Of a stretch of 64,000 nt of DNA, positions 63,423 through 64,000 are shown in pieces (position 1 is the stretch's first letter; each line of letters begins with the position of its first letter). The translations under genes were made by a program, and so were the position numbers. This DNA comes from Chelatococcus caeni (GTDB lineage Bacteria; Pseudomonadota; Alphaproteobacteria; Rhizobiales; Beijerinckiaceae). The DNA is taken from assembly GCF_014196925.1 (NCBI RefSeq), contig NZ_JACIEN010000005.1, positions 248,001-312,000 on the forward strand, in the 5' to 3' direction. Below the pieces are notes generated by a model. It did not search any database, was not told the origin of the DNA, and saw only the letters and a program-made list of their open reading frames with translations.

Positions 63423-63767
63423 ATGATCCAGCGTTATCAGGCCGGCAAGCGCATGAGCCAGGCCGTCGTCTACAATGGCACCGTCTATATCGCCGGCCAG
63501 GTCGCCGACGACCCGAAGGGCTCGCTCGAGGCGCAGACCCGTTCCGTGCTCGCCAAGATCGAGGCGCTGCTCGCCGAGGCCGGCTCCGACAAGTCGAAGC
63601 TCGTGGCCGTCAACGTCTTCCTGCCGCATATCACCGATTTCGACGCCATGAACGCGGTCTACGACGCCTGGATCGACCCGGCCAATCCGCCGGCCCGGGC
63701 CTGCGTCGAGGCGCGCCTCGCCAATCCGGACCTGCGCGTGGAGATGACGGCGGTCGCCGCGCTCTGA
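63423..63767 (+). CDS. RidA-family enamine/imine deaminase
   Basis: 114 residues from the ATG at 63423. RidA/YjgF features are VVYNGTVYIAGQVADDP near the start, LVAVNVFLPHITDFDAMN, and the substrate-binding Arg in PARACVEARL. RidA hydrolyses 2-aminoacrylate and other enamines formed by PLP enzymes acting on serine or similar amino acids, which fits the D-serine dehydratase-like enzyme at the head of this operon. Confidence 0.92.
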   Translation: MIQRYQAGKRMSQAVVYNGTVYIAGQVADDPKGSLEAQTRSVLAKIEALLAEAGSDKSKLVAVNVFLPHITDFDAMNAVYDAWIDPANPPARACVEARLANPDLRVEMTAVAAL

Positions 63768-63778
63768 GCCCTGCTCGA

Positions 63779-63800
63779 GGCCACGGCCATGGCCGTGGCC
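63779..63800. terminator. 22-bp perfect palindrome after the ridA-like gene
   Basis: GGCCACGGCCATGGCCGTGGCC, extended by GAG...CTC at the edges, can form a strong hairpin. It contains an in-frame ATG (63789) for the next gene, which would be buried in the stem, so the later start at 63840 is preferred. Confidence 0.6.
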
Positions 63801-63839
63801 GCCTCGCGGGCCCCTTGCCCGCCCATCAAGGTCCGCTTC

Positions 63840-64000
63840 ATGCACACCGGCCTCATCCATTCGATCGATTTCGACGCCGACGGCAAGCAGTCCGGCCATC
63901 TGCGCCTGCCGTATTCCATCGACCGCTCGCCCTATTTCCACATCCACGTCCCCATCTGCCGCATCCGTAACGGTGCCGGGCCGCGGGTGCTGCTGATGGC
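63840..64000 (+). CDS. succinylglutamate desuccinylase/aspartoacylase family protein (N-terminal part)
   Basis: 53 residues before the window ends. The start at 63840 has AAGG eight bases upstream. The stretch SIDFDADGKQSGHLRLPYS followed by a FHIHVPICRIRNGAGPRVLLM-like end is the typical opening of the zinc-dependent deacylase family (M14 fold) that removes acyl groups from amino acids, including DoeB-like enzymes. The zinc-binding residues lie outside the window. It is probably the next gene of the D-amino-acid operon. Confidence 0.75.
   Translation, partial: MHTGLIHSIDFDADGKQSGHLRLPYSIDRSPYFHIHVPICRIRNGAGPRVLLM

Overview
The window is a high-GC chromosomal segment with the gene style of an alphaproteobacterium of the order Hyphomicrobiales (Rhizobiales). 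The signs are many periplasmic-binding-protein ABC transporters for amino acids and sugars, an ExoY/ExoF/ExoP-type exopolysaccharide locus with a PrsDE-like type I secretion pair, and DctBD-like two-component regulation. I could not settle on a genus. I saw no rRNA, tRNA, CRISPR array, transposase or phage gene.

Bases 1-1605 end an amino-acid catabolic operon (DadA-like oxidase, ornithine cyclodeaminase/mu-crystallin). Bases 1691-12220 form a coherent transport and signalling block: an orphan binding protein, a DctB-like kinase and a sigma54 response regulator in overlapping frames, then a paralogous binding protein with a fused two-domain permease and an ATPase (AfuABC/FbpABC type), then two phosphatases. 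A near-consensus sigma54 promoter with two upstream direct repeats precedes the transporter, and a second sigma54-like site precedes the first phosphatase. This looks like regulated uptake of an organophosphate, analogous to PgtABC plus AfuABC. Bases 12221-14811 hold a lone FhuC-type ATPase and an MsbA-like exporter on the minus strand.

Bases 15128-42843 are an exopolysaccharide region. It contains an APH-fold phosphotransferase, a type I secretion ATPase and adaptor, a lactate-dehydrogenase-like flavoenzyme, a CelD/BcsL acyltransferase, a methyltransferase, an ExoY-like initiating transferase, a WecG-type glycosyltransferase, a GH5 glycanase, an ATP-grasp enzyme, a LuxR-type regulator with a degenerate receiver, a GT4 glycosyltransferase, a GINT1-like protein, Wzy, a Wzz/ExoP-like co-polymerase with a ruined nucleotide site, an ExoF-like export protein, an alpha/beta hydrolase, Wzx, and a signal-less GH16 glycanase that probably leaves through the type I system.

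Bases 43040-48587 are a five-gene minus-strand operon: an ArgH-like C-N lyase, a polar amino-acid ABC transporter and an MmgE/PrpD protein, with a divergent LysR regulator. This combination matches an epimerase-plus-lyase route for aspartate-derived aminopolycarboxylates such as iminodisuccinate or EDDS and is the most interesting part of the window. It is followed by a PuuE-like deacetylase, a GNAT acetyltransferase and a one-cysteine Asp/Glu racemase relative.

Bases 51932-58775 are a sugar locus with a DeoR repressor, PfkB kinase, class II aldolase-like protein and a MalEFG-type transporter lacking its ATPase. Bases 59188-64000 are a D-amino-acid locus behind two near-identical LacI-like operators: a D-serine dehydratase/D-threonine aldolase family enzyme, a complete polar amino-acid ABC transporter, RidA, and the start of a succinylglutamate desuccinylase/aspartoacylase protein. 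Strong hairpins follow the binding-protein gene in four of the transport operons.
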